32,861 bases of DNA from Rubrobacter sp. (GTDB taxonomy: Bacteria > Actinomycetota > Rubrobacteria > Rubrobacterales > Rubrobacteraceae). Below, piece after piece: positions 8,007 to 15,838 of this stretch. The position numbers and the translations under genes were made by a program. The notes beneath the pieces are model-generated. The model was given only the letters and a program-made list of their open reading frames with translations, did not search any database and was not told the origin of the DNA. The stretch is from the NCBI GenBank assembly GCA_016781885.1, contig JADDPM010000002.1, positions 1-32,861 of the forward strand, in the 5' to 3' direction. Numbering within the stretch: position 1 is the first letter of the stretch; every line of letters starts with the position of its first letter.

Positions 8007-8353
8007 ATGAGTAACCACGACTACAGCGAGCGTCACTTCGTTCCAGCTAGAGAACGCGGAGAAAGGCGAGGTCAGCGGAGAGACCATCTTTTGCCGCCAG
8101 AAGGGCTCAGTAAACTGGGCAGCCTGCGCGGGAGGAGCGATAGGTCAGGTGCGCTGGTCGGGAAGACAGATGCAGACGTCAACCTCGCCTTTCCCTACCA
8201 GTGCCTCAACGCGCAGAGGGAGTTAGTGACGGTCCGATCAGATCCGCCGCCGAGGTCCTCGAAAACAGCCGCTACCGAGTACACGAGTCCCGACGGTTGA
8301 CGAGTGGCGACTGCTCTTCTCACCGCTCAGTAATCAAGGAGGTAGAACGTTGA
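8007..8353 (+). pseudogene. Frameshifted remnant of a small conserved protein (family often annotated 'n-acetylglutamate synthase')
   Basis: The ORF track gives a 97-residue frame, but recognisable sequence is spread over three segments in different frames. After MSNHDYSER the frame shifts to FQLENAEKGEVSGETIF and GSVNWAACAGGAI. It then returns to GALVGKTDADVNLAF and LNAQRELVT. It shifts again to EVLENSRYRVHES and TSGDCSSHRSVIKEV, ending at TGA 8351-8353. In order, these pieces match a small protein (about 110 residues) often annotated as n-acetylglutamate synthase, a doubtful name. At least two frameshifts are needed. The ribosome site (GGAGACGGAG) and start survive, so decay appears recent. 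Its end overlaps the otsB start. Confidence 0.72.
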
Positions 8354-9141
8354 GCATGGAGGACTGGAAGCGATTGCAGGAGTGGGGCAGGACTTTGGGC
8401 GTGGTCGCCCTGTTAACGGACATAGACGGGACGCTCGCCCCCATCGTCGCGACACCGGACGCGGTGGAGATCTCCGGGGAGCTGCGGGGGCTCCTGCGAC
8501 ATCTGAGCGGGGGTTGCCGGGTCGTGGCCGGGATCAGCGGACGGGCGGCTGTGGACGCCTTTCGTCTCGTCGGGCTGGAGGAGATCGTCTACTATGGCAA
8601 CCACGGGTTCGAGGTCCTGCGCGGTGGCGAGGTCGAGGTGGTTCCCGAGGCCGCGCCCTACGAGGAGAAGGTCGAAGAGCTGGAGAAACGAGCAAAAGAG
8701 GAGCTGGGACCGCTAGGCGCCTTCGTCGAGGAGAAGGGGATTACGCTCTCCGTCCACTACCGGAACGTCTCGACCGAGATCGGCGAGCGCTGCAAGGAGT
8801 TTGTAGAACGTGAGGGGGAGCGGCTAGGGCTCAGGGTAACCGTCGGTCGCGGCGTGGCAGAGGTCCGCCCTCCCATCCAGGCCGACAAGGGCACCGCCGT
8901 CCGCAAGATCGTCGAGGAGTACGAGCCCGAGAAGGCCCTCTTCATAGGCGATGACACCACCGACCTCGATGCCTTCCGGGAGCTCGAGAAACTGCGCGAG
9001 GAAGGCACTCTAAAGGAGACGCTGCGGATCGGAGTAAAGAGCGACGAAGGACCGCCGGAGATCGTCTCGGAGGCTGACGTAGTGGTGGATGGCGTCGAGG
9101 GGGTCGAAGAGGTGCTGCGAGTGCTCGTTGGCGAAAGCTAG
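8350..9141 (+). CDS. otsB: Trehalose-6-phosphate phosphatase
   Basis: This 263-residue HAD-superfamily enzyme removes phosphate from trehalose 6-phosphate made by OtsA. The nucleophile motif is LLTDIDGTLAPI (about residues 18-29), motif II lies in VVAGISGRAAVDAF, GNHGFEVL is typical of OtsB, and the metal-binding motif is FIGDDTTDLDAF. PPIQADKGTAVRKIVEE supplies the conserved lysine region. TTG at 8350 is chosen because AAGGAGG lies seven bases upstream; the ATG at 8356 is an alternative. It converges on otsA, so the synthase and phosphatase are on opposite strands rather than in one operon. Confidence 0.93.
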   Translation: MSMEDWKRLQEWGRTLGVVALLTDIDGTLAPIVATPDAVEISGELRGLLRHLSGGCRVVAGISGRAAVDAFRLVGLEEIVYYGNHGFEVLRGGEVEVVPEAAPYEEKVEELEKRAKEELGPLGAFVEEKGITLSVHYRNVSTEIGERCKEFVEREGERLGLRVTVGRGVAEVRPPIQADKGTAVRKIVEEYEPEKALFIGDDTTDLDAFRELEKLREEGTLKETLRIGVKSDEGPPEIVSEADVVVDGVEGVEEVLRVLVGES

Positions 9142-9279
9142 TCTCCGTTCCTGAACCGCCCAAGCCAACACGATTAGGTTCTTCAGCCCGACGAGGATGG
9201 CCGTGAGCCTCACAAAGACGGCAAAGTATCTTCCATCTATGTCGCTCACGGTGCTCGAAGAGGTGGTCTGGCTCCTCCT

Positions 9280-10767
9280 TTACCCGTACTGCTCCCGGTA
9301 AGCAGCTATGTCCTTTAATTGTATCTCCGCCCACTCCTCTATGGTGTTAAATCTGATGCTCTCCCTTAGCGCCTCGGCGCGGCGGGTGCGTTCGTCTTCG
9401 GGCATGGTGAGAGCTTCGTAGAGGGTTTCGGCCTGCTCGTCGATATCGAAGGGGTTTACGGTGAGGGCATGCTCGCCTAGCTCCTCGTGGGCGCCGGCGT
9501 TCTCGGAGAGGATCAGGACACCGTTCTTCTCGTTGGCGATGACGGCCTCTTTTGCGATGAGGTTCATGCCGTCGCGGACGGCATTTACTAGCAAGACATC
9601 GTAGTTCTTGTAGGCGGCGACCGAGAGCATGAAGTCGTCCTCCATGCTAAGAATTATGGGCTCCCAGGACTCCGTGGCGTGCTTCTGGTTGACCTCCTGC
9701 ACGCTCTTTTCGATGACCGCGGCATACTTTGCGTACTCGGGGATGTCGCCACGGGAGGGCTGGAGACGGGCGAGGAAGGTGACCTCCCCCTTCATCTCGG
9801 GATGTCGCTGCAGCATCCGGTCGTAAGCGCGGAAGCCTCGGACTATATTCTTTGAGAGGTCCGTTCGATCCACCCGGAGGAGGAGCTTGCCGGGGAGGTC
9901 CTTTACGGTCTCCTCCCGCTCCAGGACCGCTTCGCTCCTGGCTAGCTCCTCGAACTCGTTCGGGTCTATGGAGATCGGGTACGGACGCACCCACACCTCG
10001 CGGCCCTCGTAAGCTACCACGCCCTCCTCCTCGTCTACCTCAACCCCGAGCGTCTCGCGAACGGTACGGATAAAGCTCCGGGCGTAGCCTTTGGTGTGAA
10101 AAGCGACGACGTCGGCTTCGAGGAGGCTCTTCAGGACGCCCTCCCTGACGTAGCCGGGAAGTATGCGCCAGCCTTCTGGCTCGGGCCAGGGGATGTGGAC
10201 GAAGAGGGAGACGAAGGCGTCCCTACCGAAACGCTCCCTGAGGAAGTGCGGGACCATGTAGAGCTGGTAGTCATGGACGAGGATTATTGGCTCTCCGCCC
10301 TCAGGAGAGTTTTTGAGGAGGCGCGCTACGGCCTCGGCGAAGTTTTCGTTGACGGGGAGGTAGCCCTCTTCCCAGGCTCTCCTGGTCTCATCGCCAAGCT
10401 CCGGGGAGTACGGAAGGTCGTAGAGGCCGTGTTGTACGAGCCAGAGCAGGGGGTTGGCGAGATGGTTGTACATGAGGTCGTAGGCGTCGGTCTCGTGCTC
10501 GGCGAGCAGAATTCTCAGGCCCTCGACCTCGTGGGGTTCGCCGGTCTCGGAGGTCTCTTTAGCGACGCGGGCGTCCTCGTCGCTCTGGGCGGAGGCGATC
10601 CAGACGGTCTCTCTTCTCTGGCGGGAGAGGGCGTTTAGCGCGGTGACGAGCCCGCCGGCCCCACGGGAGTGCTCCCGCTCGCCGGAGTCGTTCCGGGAGA
10701 ACCTAACAGGCCCCCGGTTCGAGACGATCACGAGCCTCGCGTCCGGGTTGGTGTCTCGCTCGGCCAT
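9280..10767 (-). CDS. otsA: Trehalose-6-phosphate synthase (GT20)
   Basis: This 495-residue glycosyltransferase makes trehalose 6-phosphate from an NDP-glucose and glucose 6-phosphate in the cytoplasm. Visible motifs are RLVIVSNRGPV, GAGGLVTALNAL, HDYQLYMVPHFLRERF, FVHIPWPEPEGWRILPG and ADVVAFHTKGYARSF. The donor-site motifs are LLRVDRTDLSKNIVRGF (catalytic Arg and Lys) and VNAVRDGMNLIAKEAV followed by SENAGAHEELGEHAL. ATG at 10767 has AAGGAG upstream. It follows treT by 27 bases and is most likely co-transcribed with it from the promoter at 12091-12118. Confidence 0.95.
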   Translation of the reverse strand: MAERDTNPDARLVIVSNRGPVRFSRNDSGEREHSRGAGGLVTALNALSRQRRETVWIASAQSDEDARVAKETSETGEPHEVEGLRILLAEHETDAYDLMYNHLANPLLWLVQHGLYDLPYSPELGDETRRAWEEGYLPVNENFAEAVARLLKNSPEGGEPIILVHDYQLYMVPHFLRERFGRDAFVSLFVHIPWPEPEGWRILPGYVREGVLKSLLEADVVAFHTKGYARSFIRTVRETLGVEVDEEEGVVAYEGREVWVRPYPISIDPNEFEELARSEAVLEREETVKDLPGKLLLRVDRTDLSKNIVRGFRAYDRMLQRHPEMKGEVTFLARLQPSRGDIPEYAKYAAVIEKSVQEVNQKHATESWEPIILSMEDDFMLSVAAYKNYDVLLVNAVRDGMNLIAKEAVIANEKNGVLILSENAGAHEELGEHALTVNPFDIDEQAETLYEALTMPEDERTRRAEALRESIRFNTIEEWAEIQLKDIAAYREQYG

Positions 10768-10794
10768 ACACGCGCTCCTTTGCGGAGTAGTCTC

Positions 10795-12045
10795 TTAGAC
10801 GCCCAGCAGTTTGGCGAAGAGCTTGAGGTCGTCGCGCAGAAGGCGTGGGGTGAGGTAGTGCTCCCGGACGTGCTCCTTACCGTGCCGGCCCATCTGGCGG
10901 GCGAAGTCCGGGTCCTTGAGGAGCTTGGTGCACGCGGCAGCGGTCTCGGGGACGTTGTTTACGAGGATGCCACCGCCTCCCTCGACCTGCATCGGGATAC
11001 CGCCGGCCCTGCCCGCGACCAGGGGACGCGCCTTCCACAGCGCCTCGGTCACCACGAGCCCGAAGCCCTCCCTAATGGATTTCTGGATCACCACGTCGGC
11101 TACGGACTGGAAGGCGTTGACCTCGATGGCGCCGACGTTGGTCAGGTTGGAGAAGAGAAAGATATCCCGGTCGCCCGAGGCGTAGTTGACGGTCTTGTAC
11201 CAGTAGTCCCAGCCCTCGGGGTCGTCGTGCGCCATCGAGCCGATGAGCACGAGCTGTATCTCGGGGATCTCCTCCTTCACCATCCGGTAGGCGTCTATTA
11301 CGCCTAGAGGGTCCTTCCACGGGTCGAAGCGCGAGACCTGCAAGAGGAACGGCCTCTCAGCATCTACACCGAACTGGTTGGTAATAAAGCGCGCGTCGTC
11401 GGCCGAGAGCGCCATGTTCTTGGGACTAAGCGGGTCTATGGCTGGCGGTATGACGACGAGGCCGGGGAACTCAACGTCCGGCGGGGTGTACTCCTTCATC
11501 GTGTAGATCTGGGCGTCGTAATCCTGGATATAAGGCGAGAGGTAGTCGAGAACCTCCTGGTTGGGGGACGAGGTATCTATGTGGCAGCGCCAGATCCACT
11601 TGGTCGTCTCCGAGAGGCCGCCGGAGAAGTGTTTGAGGAGGGCCGGCTGCGGGTCGTGGACAAAGACAATATCCCACTCTTCCCCGGCCTCCACGAGCGC
11701 CGCCGCCGACTGACGATTGTACTCTTCGTAGATCGCCCGGCTCTCGATGCTCAACTTATAAGGAGCGCCTTGCAGGGCGTTGTGAAAGTCCTTGGTGACG
11801 TTGAAGAAGGCCTCCGCCCCGTACATAACGCCCCACTCAGCGTCGAGCCCTGCGTCACGCATGAGCGGCACCAGGGTATACAGTATCTCCGCCACTCCCC
11901 CGCCGAAGCTCGTCGCGTTGATGTGCAGCACCCGCGCGCCCTTCAGCCGCTCCGAGAGGTCTCGCAACTCCTCATAGAGATCCCGCCGGACGATACTGCG
12001 ATAGTCAGCAAGGGACTTGTTCCCCGCGTTTACCCGCTGTAGCAA
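10795..12045 (-). CDS. treT: Trehalose glycosyltransferring synthase (GT4)
   Basis: This 416-residue GT4 retaining glycosyltransferase joins an NDP-glucose and glucose directly to trehalose. Features are the N-terminal VLHINATSFGGGVAEIL loop, VHDPQPALL, WRCHIDTSSPN, and the donor-site segment LLQVSRFDPWKDPLGVIDAY. The GT4 EX7E-type region is SIREGFGLVVTEALWKARPLV, followed by AGGIPMQVEGGGGILV. The length and motifs match characterised TreT. Start is TTG at 12045 with GGGGAGG close upstream; no ATG lies nearby. It heads the treT-otsA unit, so two independent routes to trehalose are encoded together. Confidence 0.93.
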   Translation of the reverse strand: MLQRVNAGNKSLADYRSIVRRDLYEELRDLSERLKGARVLHINATSFGGGVAEILYTLVPLMRDAGLDAEWGVMYGAEAFFNVTKDFHNALQGAPYKLSIESRAIYEEYNRQSAAALVEAGEEWDIVFVHDPQPALLKHFSGGLSETTKWIWRCHIDTSSPNQEVLDYLSPYIQDYDAQIYTMKEYTPPDVEFPGLVVIPPAIDPLSPKNMALSADDARFITNQFGVDAERPFLLQVSRFDPWKDPLGVIDAYRMVKEEIPEIQLVLIGSMAHDDPEGWDYWYKTVNYASGDRDIFLFSNLTNVGAIEVNAFQSVADVVIQKSIREGFGLVVTEALWKARPLVAGRAGGIPMQVEGGGGILVNNVPETAAACTKLLKDPDFARQMGRHGKEHVREHYLTPRLLRDDLKLFAKLLGV

Positions 12046-12086
12046 GACCCTCCCCGATTGGTACTAGGCTCCTTACAAATTACGGG

Positions 12087-12118
12087 CAACAGTATATTGT
12101 TGTATGAGAACAGCGCAA
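12087..12118 (-). promoter_or_regulatory. treT-otsA promoter with palindromic operator candidate
   Basis: On the minus strand TTGCGC (12118-12113) and TATACT (12096-12091) are 16 bases apart, about 45 bases before treT. The -10 is covered by the palindrome CAACAGTATATTGTTG (12087-12102), with five-base perfect arms around a TATA core. A repressor bound there would block the promoter; which regulator is unknown. Confidence 0.5.
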
Positions 12119-12169
12119 GTCGTATGGAAGAATTTCCCGCAGGTTTGCGGTTTTGGTCTGGGAGACGGG

Positions 12170-12607
12170 CTAGGAGGAGGTTGCGCGCCGGACCATTCTG
12201 AGTCGCGTACCGCCCTCCGCCGTCGAGTCCACCTCCACCTCGTCAACGAGGCTCTGTATGACCGCGAGGCCGAACCCTCCATGCTCACCTGGCGTGGCCT
12301 TGAGGCTTCCTACCTCGAATCCTCCGCCCCTATCCACGACGACGACCTCGACAGCCCGAGAGAGCACCCTGTACTCAACCTGGAACTTCTCTACCGCCGC
12401 GTGCCGGATGACGTTGGTCGCAGCCTCGGTAACGGCTAGCTTCAGGTCGTAGACGTCTCCAGGTTCGAAGTCCGCGAGCCGTCCCACGCAGGAGACGACC
12501 AGTCGGGCGAGCAGTATATACCCCGAGTTGCTCGGCAACTCTAGTACTATAGGATCTGGGGGCTCGAGCCCTATGTTTTCGCTATTCTCCATAGTTTCGC
12601 TAGTCAT
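12170..12607 (-). CDS. rsbW: RsbW-type anti-sigma factor serine/threonine kinase (GHKL ATPase)
   Basis: This 145-residue protein has the HATPase fold of anti-sigma kinases. The N-box region is DVYDLKLAVTEAATNVIRHA, the G1-like motif is VVVDRGGGFEVG, and the G2-like region is HGGFGLAVIQSLVDEV. Such proteins bind a SigB/SigF-type sigma factor and are counteracted by an RsbV antagonist that they phosphorylate. Neither partner is in the window. ATG at 12607 has AAGGAC upstream. The gene is preceded by its own GGGTA-type promoter candidate. It could equally be a stand-alone regulator of the RsbW-like family with another target. Confidence 0.82.
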   Translation of the reverse strand: MTSETMENSENIGLEPPDPIVLELPSNSGYILLARLVVSCVGRLADFEPGDVYDLKLAVTEAATNVIRHAAVEKFQVEYRVLSRAVEVVVVDRGGGFEVGSLKATPGEHGGFGLAVIQSLVDEVEVDSTAEGGTRLRMVRRATSS

Positions 12608-12690
12608 ATCGTTTGTCCTTCAGGGAACCTGCGCGGAGGCCTCCACAGGCGCCAACCACGTTACCCATCCCTGTGCTACCGCGCACATCT

Positions 12691-12716
12691 CTACCCATGG
12701 GTCGAAAGGTTTAACC
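12691..12716 (-). promoter_or_regulatory. Sigma-B/sigma-F-type promoter candidate before rsbW
   Basis: On the minus strand GGTTAA (12716-12711) and GGGTAG (12696-12691) are 14 bases apart, similar to the general-stress sigma pattern. It lies about 80 bases upstream of the rsbW ATG. The same spacing occurs in the element before the Asp23 operon. Autoregulation of an anti-sigma factor by its own sigma factor is common in this system. Confidence 0.45.
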
Positions 12717-12748
12717 CGCGGCAGCCGATATAAGGTTTTCGTCGAGTT

Positions 12749-13651
12749 TTAGAGAGGATTCTCTCCGGTAGGCCGGTTCTCCACGGCCTCTTTGTAGAGG
12801 CGCTCAGCCTCCTTTTCCTCCCTGCGGCGCTCCTGCTGAGACTTCTGAGAGGAACCATCGCTCGCGGTGCCGTTCTGGCCGCCGCTTAGATAGGGCGTGA
12901 AGAGGTCCATCGGGATCGGAATGATTACGGTGGAGTTATTCTCCGAGGAGATTTCGCCCAGCGTCTGAAAGAGCCTGAGCTGGAGCGCGGTTGGACTCTC
13001 GAGCCTATCAGCGGCTTGCCGGAGACGCTCGGAGGCCTGGTACTCGCCCTCGGCGGCGATGATCTTGGCGCGCCGCTCGCGCTCGCTCTCGGCCTGGCGA
13101 GCCATCGCACGCTGCATCTGCTGCGGTATCTCGACGTCCTTAACCTCGACGACGCTGACTTTGATGCCCCAGGGGTCAGTCTGCTCATCTATTATCGTCT
13201 GAAGCTCATCGTTTATCTGCTCGCGGTTGGTAAGGAGGTCGTCGAGGTCCTTCTGGCCAAGCACGCTGCGCAGGGTAGTCTGGGAGATCTGGCTGGTCGC
13301 CAACACGTAGTTCTCGACCTCGATGACCGACCTGTTCGGGTCTATGACCCTGAAATAGACGACGGCGTTGACACGGGCGGGAACGTTGTCGCGGGTGATG
13401 ACATCCTGCGGCGGCACGTCCATGGTGACAGTCCTCAAGTCGACCTTGACCATCTTGTCGCGTATGGGGACGAGGAAGAATAGCCCCGGCCCTTTCGCTC
13501 CCTTGATCCGCCCTAACGAGAAGATGACGCCACGCTCATACTCGTTGACGATGCGCACCGCGCTGCCCACTAAAAAGATCACGAACAAAAGCGCCGCGAA
13601 CGCGACGATAACGAAACCAAACCCCGCCACCTGCAACAGCCCTAAGCCCAT
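12749..13651 (-). CDS. Slipin/stomatin-like SPFH-domain membrane protein
   Basis: The protein has 300 residues from the ATG at 13651. The ORF-track start at 13711 is rejected because AAGGAG lies seven bases before 13651. One N-terminal membrane segment (residues about 5-30) is followed by the SPFH/band-7 domain: [56 protein letters not shown] and YFRVIDPN. The helical region includes [19 protein letters not shown] and ends in a Q/E/R-rich tail. Slipins form membrane ring assemblies and often pair with NfeD proteases, but none is adjacent here. It lies between rsbW and the NlpC/P60 gene. Confidence 0.92.
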   Translation of the reverse strand: MGLGLLQVAGFGFVIVAFAALLFVIFLVGSAVRIVNEYERGVIFSLGRIKGAKGPGLFFLVPIRDKMVKVDLRTVTMDVPPQDVITRDNVPARVNAVVYFRVIDPNRSVIEVENYVLATSQISQTTLRSVLGQKDLDDLLTNREQINDELQTIIDEQTDPWGIKVSVVEVKDVEIPQQMQRAMARQAESERERRAKIIAAEGEYQASERLRQAADRLESPTALQLRLFQTLGEISSENNSTVIIPIPMDLFTPYLSGGQNGTASDGSSQKSQQERRREEKEAERLYKEAVENRPTGENPL

Positions 13652-13769
13652 CCGTAAGCTCCTTGTCTGGGATTCTCGGCACATACGGGACGGTCTGCGC
13701 GAGCGTCCCACTCAGCCCCTCAGAAGACCCACAGATTGTATCATCGGGACGCCATCCTCCGAGCACCGG

Positions 13770-13804
13770 AAAGGGGAGGCCTCGATCGAGGCCTCCCCTT
13801 TTGG
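13770..13804 (-). terminator. Bidirectional terminator hairpin
   Basis: A perfect 16-base inverted repeat (AAAGGGGAGGCCTCGA and its complement) ends in T runs on both strands. It sits about 40 bases after the stop of the NlpC/P60 gene, which reads leftward toward it, and separates that gene from slipin. Confidence 0.88.
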
Positions 13805-13845
13805 ATACTGCGCCGGGCTTCTTGCTAGAAGCTCTTAGGCCGACC

Positions 13846-15588
13846 TTACCGCGTAGGCCTCACCGCGAATGCGTAGGGCTCCATATCACTGATCGGAACT
13901 TCGATAACCTTCATATGATAATTGGAGGCGTGAATCATTGTGTCGGGACCCGTGGCCATAGCGATGTGATAGCCAGGCCAGACGAGGATGTCGCCAGCTT
14001 GGGGCGGACCCGAAACCACAGGTCCTGAGGCAGCCTGCCCTTCTATAGAGTCTGGCAGGGCCACGATCCCCCGGTACGCCCACATAGTGAAGCCCGTGCA
14101 GTCCATACCACTGAGGTCCTGCCCGCCTAGCACGTAGGGCACTCCCTGCGCCTTCCGCCCCTCGGCGATGACGTCCGCTCCACCGCCTCCCGAGACCGGA
14201 GGAGTTGCAGCAGGCGGGTTAGGGGTGGGCTGGGCGTTAGTGGGCGGGGTGGGCTGGGCGTTAGTGGGCGGGGTGGGCTGGGGCGGGGTGGGCTGGGCCC
14301 CTGCAGGTTGGGTCTTCTTCTGCTCTTCGGCCAAGGCTTTCTCCGCATTCTGCTTAGCCTGCTCGGCCTCTGCCGCCTTGTTCGCCTGCTCTCTGGCGGC
14401 AGCCTCGGCCTCTTGCGCCGCAGCCTGGGCCTGCTGCCGCTCCTGAGCAGTCTGAGCTGCCTCCGCCGCTTTCTTCGCATTCTCGGCCGCTATAGCCTGC
14501 TTCGCAGCGTCTTCCTTAGCCTTCTGCTCAATCTCCCTCTGCTCTGCCATGAGCGTGGCCTGCTCGTCCGCTGCCGCCCGAATCGCCTGCTTCTTGGCTT
14601 GCTCATTCGCTGCCGCCCGGCTCGCCTCCTCCTTGGCCTGCTCGGCCGCCGCTGCCCGGCTCGCCTCCTCCTGGGCCTTCTTCTCGGCCTCTTCCGCCGC
14701 AGCCTGGGCCTCTTCTGCCGCAGCCTGGGCCTCTCTCTGCTCCTGCTCAGTCTGGGCTTGCTCCAGTGCCTTCTTGGCCTCCTCTGCCGCTGCAGCCTGC
14801 TTCGCGGCGTCTTCTCTGGCCGCCTGCTCAGCCTCCATCTGCTCCGCAGCACTCTTCTCAGCAGCGAGCTTGGCCTGCTCCGCTGCGAGGTCCGGCGCCG
14901 ACTCCGTGTCGGCCGTCTGGAGTTGCGCGGCAAGCAGGCTCTGGGCCTCTTCTTCGGCGGCGGCAGTCTGACGCTCCCGCTCGGCCTCGATCTCAGCAAG
15001 GACAGCCTCATTCAGCGAGCCGAGATAAGCCTCCATCTCAGTCTCAAGAGTCCTAGCTTTCTCCCACCGTGCCTCCATCTCAGCAGCAGTCTGCTCATGG
15101 TTCTGAACCTGCTGCTGACGCCTCTCCGCCTCAGCCTCAAGCTCCTCCATAGCTGCGCGGAGTTGCGCAACCTCGTCCCGCTCTGTGATAAGGAGCCTTG
15201 CCACAAGATTCAACCGAGTAGTGAAATCGGAGGCGCTCTTCGAATCGAGCAGGATGTCCGCGAAGGCGACGTTGCCTTGCTTATATATCTCCCCCGCTTG
15301 ACTAGCGAGTTTCGCCTCAGCCTCTGCGAGACGGTTCTCAGCTGCCTCGAGATCCCGGGTCGTATTCGTTATATCGCCGTTTAGCCCCTGTAACGTGGAG
15401 GCGGCAGTGTTGTACTCCTCGGCAGCCTTTTCCTGGTCTATCCGCATCTGCGCGAGCGTTTCTTGGGCCTCTGCGACCTCGTCGGTCGTACCCGTTTCCT
15501 CTGACTGAGCCCCCGCCGTAAGGCTAAACGAAAGCACACTGACCGTGATCAGACCAAGAAGTACTGCAAGGTTGAACTTTCGAGGCAT
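13846..15588 (-). CDS. Secreted NlpC/P60 peptidoglycan endopeptidase with long coiled coil
   Basis: The protein has 580 residues from the ATG at 15588 (GAGGAG upstream). The longer 609-residue ORF start gives no signal peptide at its N-terminus and is rejected. An N-terminal signal peptide (NLAVLLGLITVSVLSFSLTA, cleavage near AGAQ) is followed by a coiled coil of about 380 residues rich in Ala, Glu, Gln and Lys, with EQAKEEASRAAAA-type repeats. A Pro-Thr linker comes next, then an NlpC/P60 domain of about 110 residues. The catalytic Cys is in GMDCTGFTMWAY and the His in GYHIAMATG. The protein probably cleaves peptide stems in the wall, like RipA/PcsB-type hydrolases with inhibitory coiled coils. 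Confidence 0.92.
   Translation of the reverse strand: MPRKFNLAVLLGLITVSVLSFSLTAGAQSEETGTTDEVAEAQETLAQMRIDQEKAAEEYNTAASTLQGLNGDITNTTRDLEAAENRLAEAEAKLASQAGEIYKQGNVAFADILLDSKSASDFTTRLNLVARLLITERDEVAQLRAAMEELEAEAERRQQQVQNHEQTAAEMEARWEKARTLETEMEAYLGSLNEAVLAEIEAERERQTAAAEEEAQSLLAAQLQTADTESAPDLAAEQAKLAAEKSAAEQMEAEQAAREDAAKQAAAAEEAKKALEQAQTEQEQREAQAAAEEAQAAAEEAEKKAQEEASRAAAAEQAKEEASRAAANEQAKKQAIRAAADEQATLMAEQREIEQKAKEDAAKQAIAAENAKKAAEAAQTAQERQQAQAAAQEAEAAAREQANKAAEAEQAKQNAEKALAEEQKKTQPAGAQPTPPQPTPPTNAQPTPPTNAQPTPNPPAATPPVSGGGGADVIAEGRKAQGVPYVLGGQDLSGMDCTGFTMWAYRGIVALPDSIEGQAASGPVVSGPPQAGDILVWPGYHIAMATGPDTMIHASNYHMKVIEVPISDMEPYAFAVRPTR
14223..14290 (-). repeat. 24-base tandem repeat encoding the Pro-Thr linker
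   Basis: The unit GGGTGGGCTGGGCGTTAGTG plus four bases occurs twice exactly (14223-14246, 14247-14270), with a partial third copy. On the minus strand it encodes PTPPTNAQ repeats in the linker of the NlpC/P60 protein. It is 24 bases long, so copy-number change keeps the frame and only alters linker length. Confidence 0.85.
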
Positions 15589-15838
15589 GGCGTCCAGGCT
15601 CCTCTCTGCCGCTAGTTTTCTATTAACTTTTGGTTTTAAGGGGATTCGCTGGATCCCCCCTCCTAAGTCCGGCACTCTAGAGAATCAGAACGTGATGCGC
15701 AACGCCCTTATTGTTTCAAAATAAACCCACTATAGGCCGGATGTGGCTTAAATAACGGGAATTCCTGTTTCCCCCACGAAACCTTTTATTAATAAACTTT
15801 AATATTTGCAACGCTAGCGTAAGCTGGGTGTAGTGTTG

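Noticed and set aside
8382-8813. A 143-residue Arg/Gly-rich ORF inside otsB
   Set aside because: It is a GC-rich frame shadow of otsB without start signals.
9010-9249. A 79-residue minus-strand ORF with a hydrophobic N-terminus (MSDIDGRYFAVFVRLTAILV)
   Set aside because: Its second half is antisense to the end of otsB, there is no convincing ribosome site, and I know no family for it. The short unique part cannot be supported as a gene.
14308-15384. A 358-residue + strand ORF opposite the NlpC/P60 gene
   Set aside because: It is the Leu/Ser-rich antisense shadow of the Ala/Glu/Gln coiled coil and has no ribosome site or recognisable domain.
15589-15838. A c-di-AMP (ydaO-type) riboswitch before the NlpC/P60 gene
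   Set aside because: Such riboswitches often precede wall hydrolase genes in actinobacteria, but the conserved core sequences were not found here. Only a small GGGGAT/ATCCCC hairpin at 15640-15660 is seen, with no T run.
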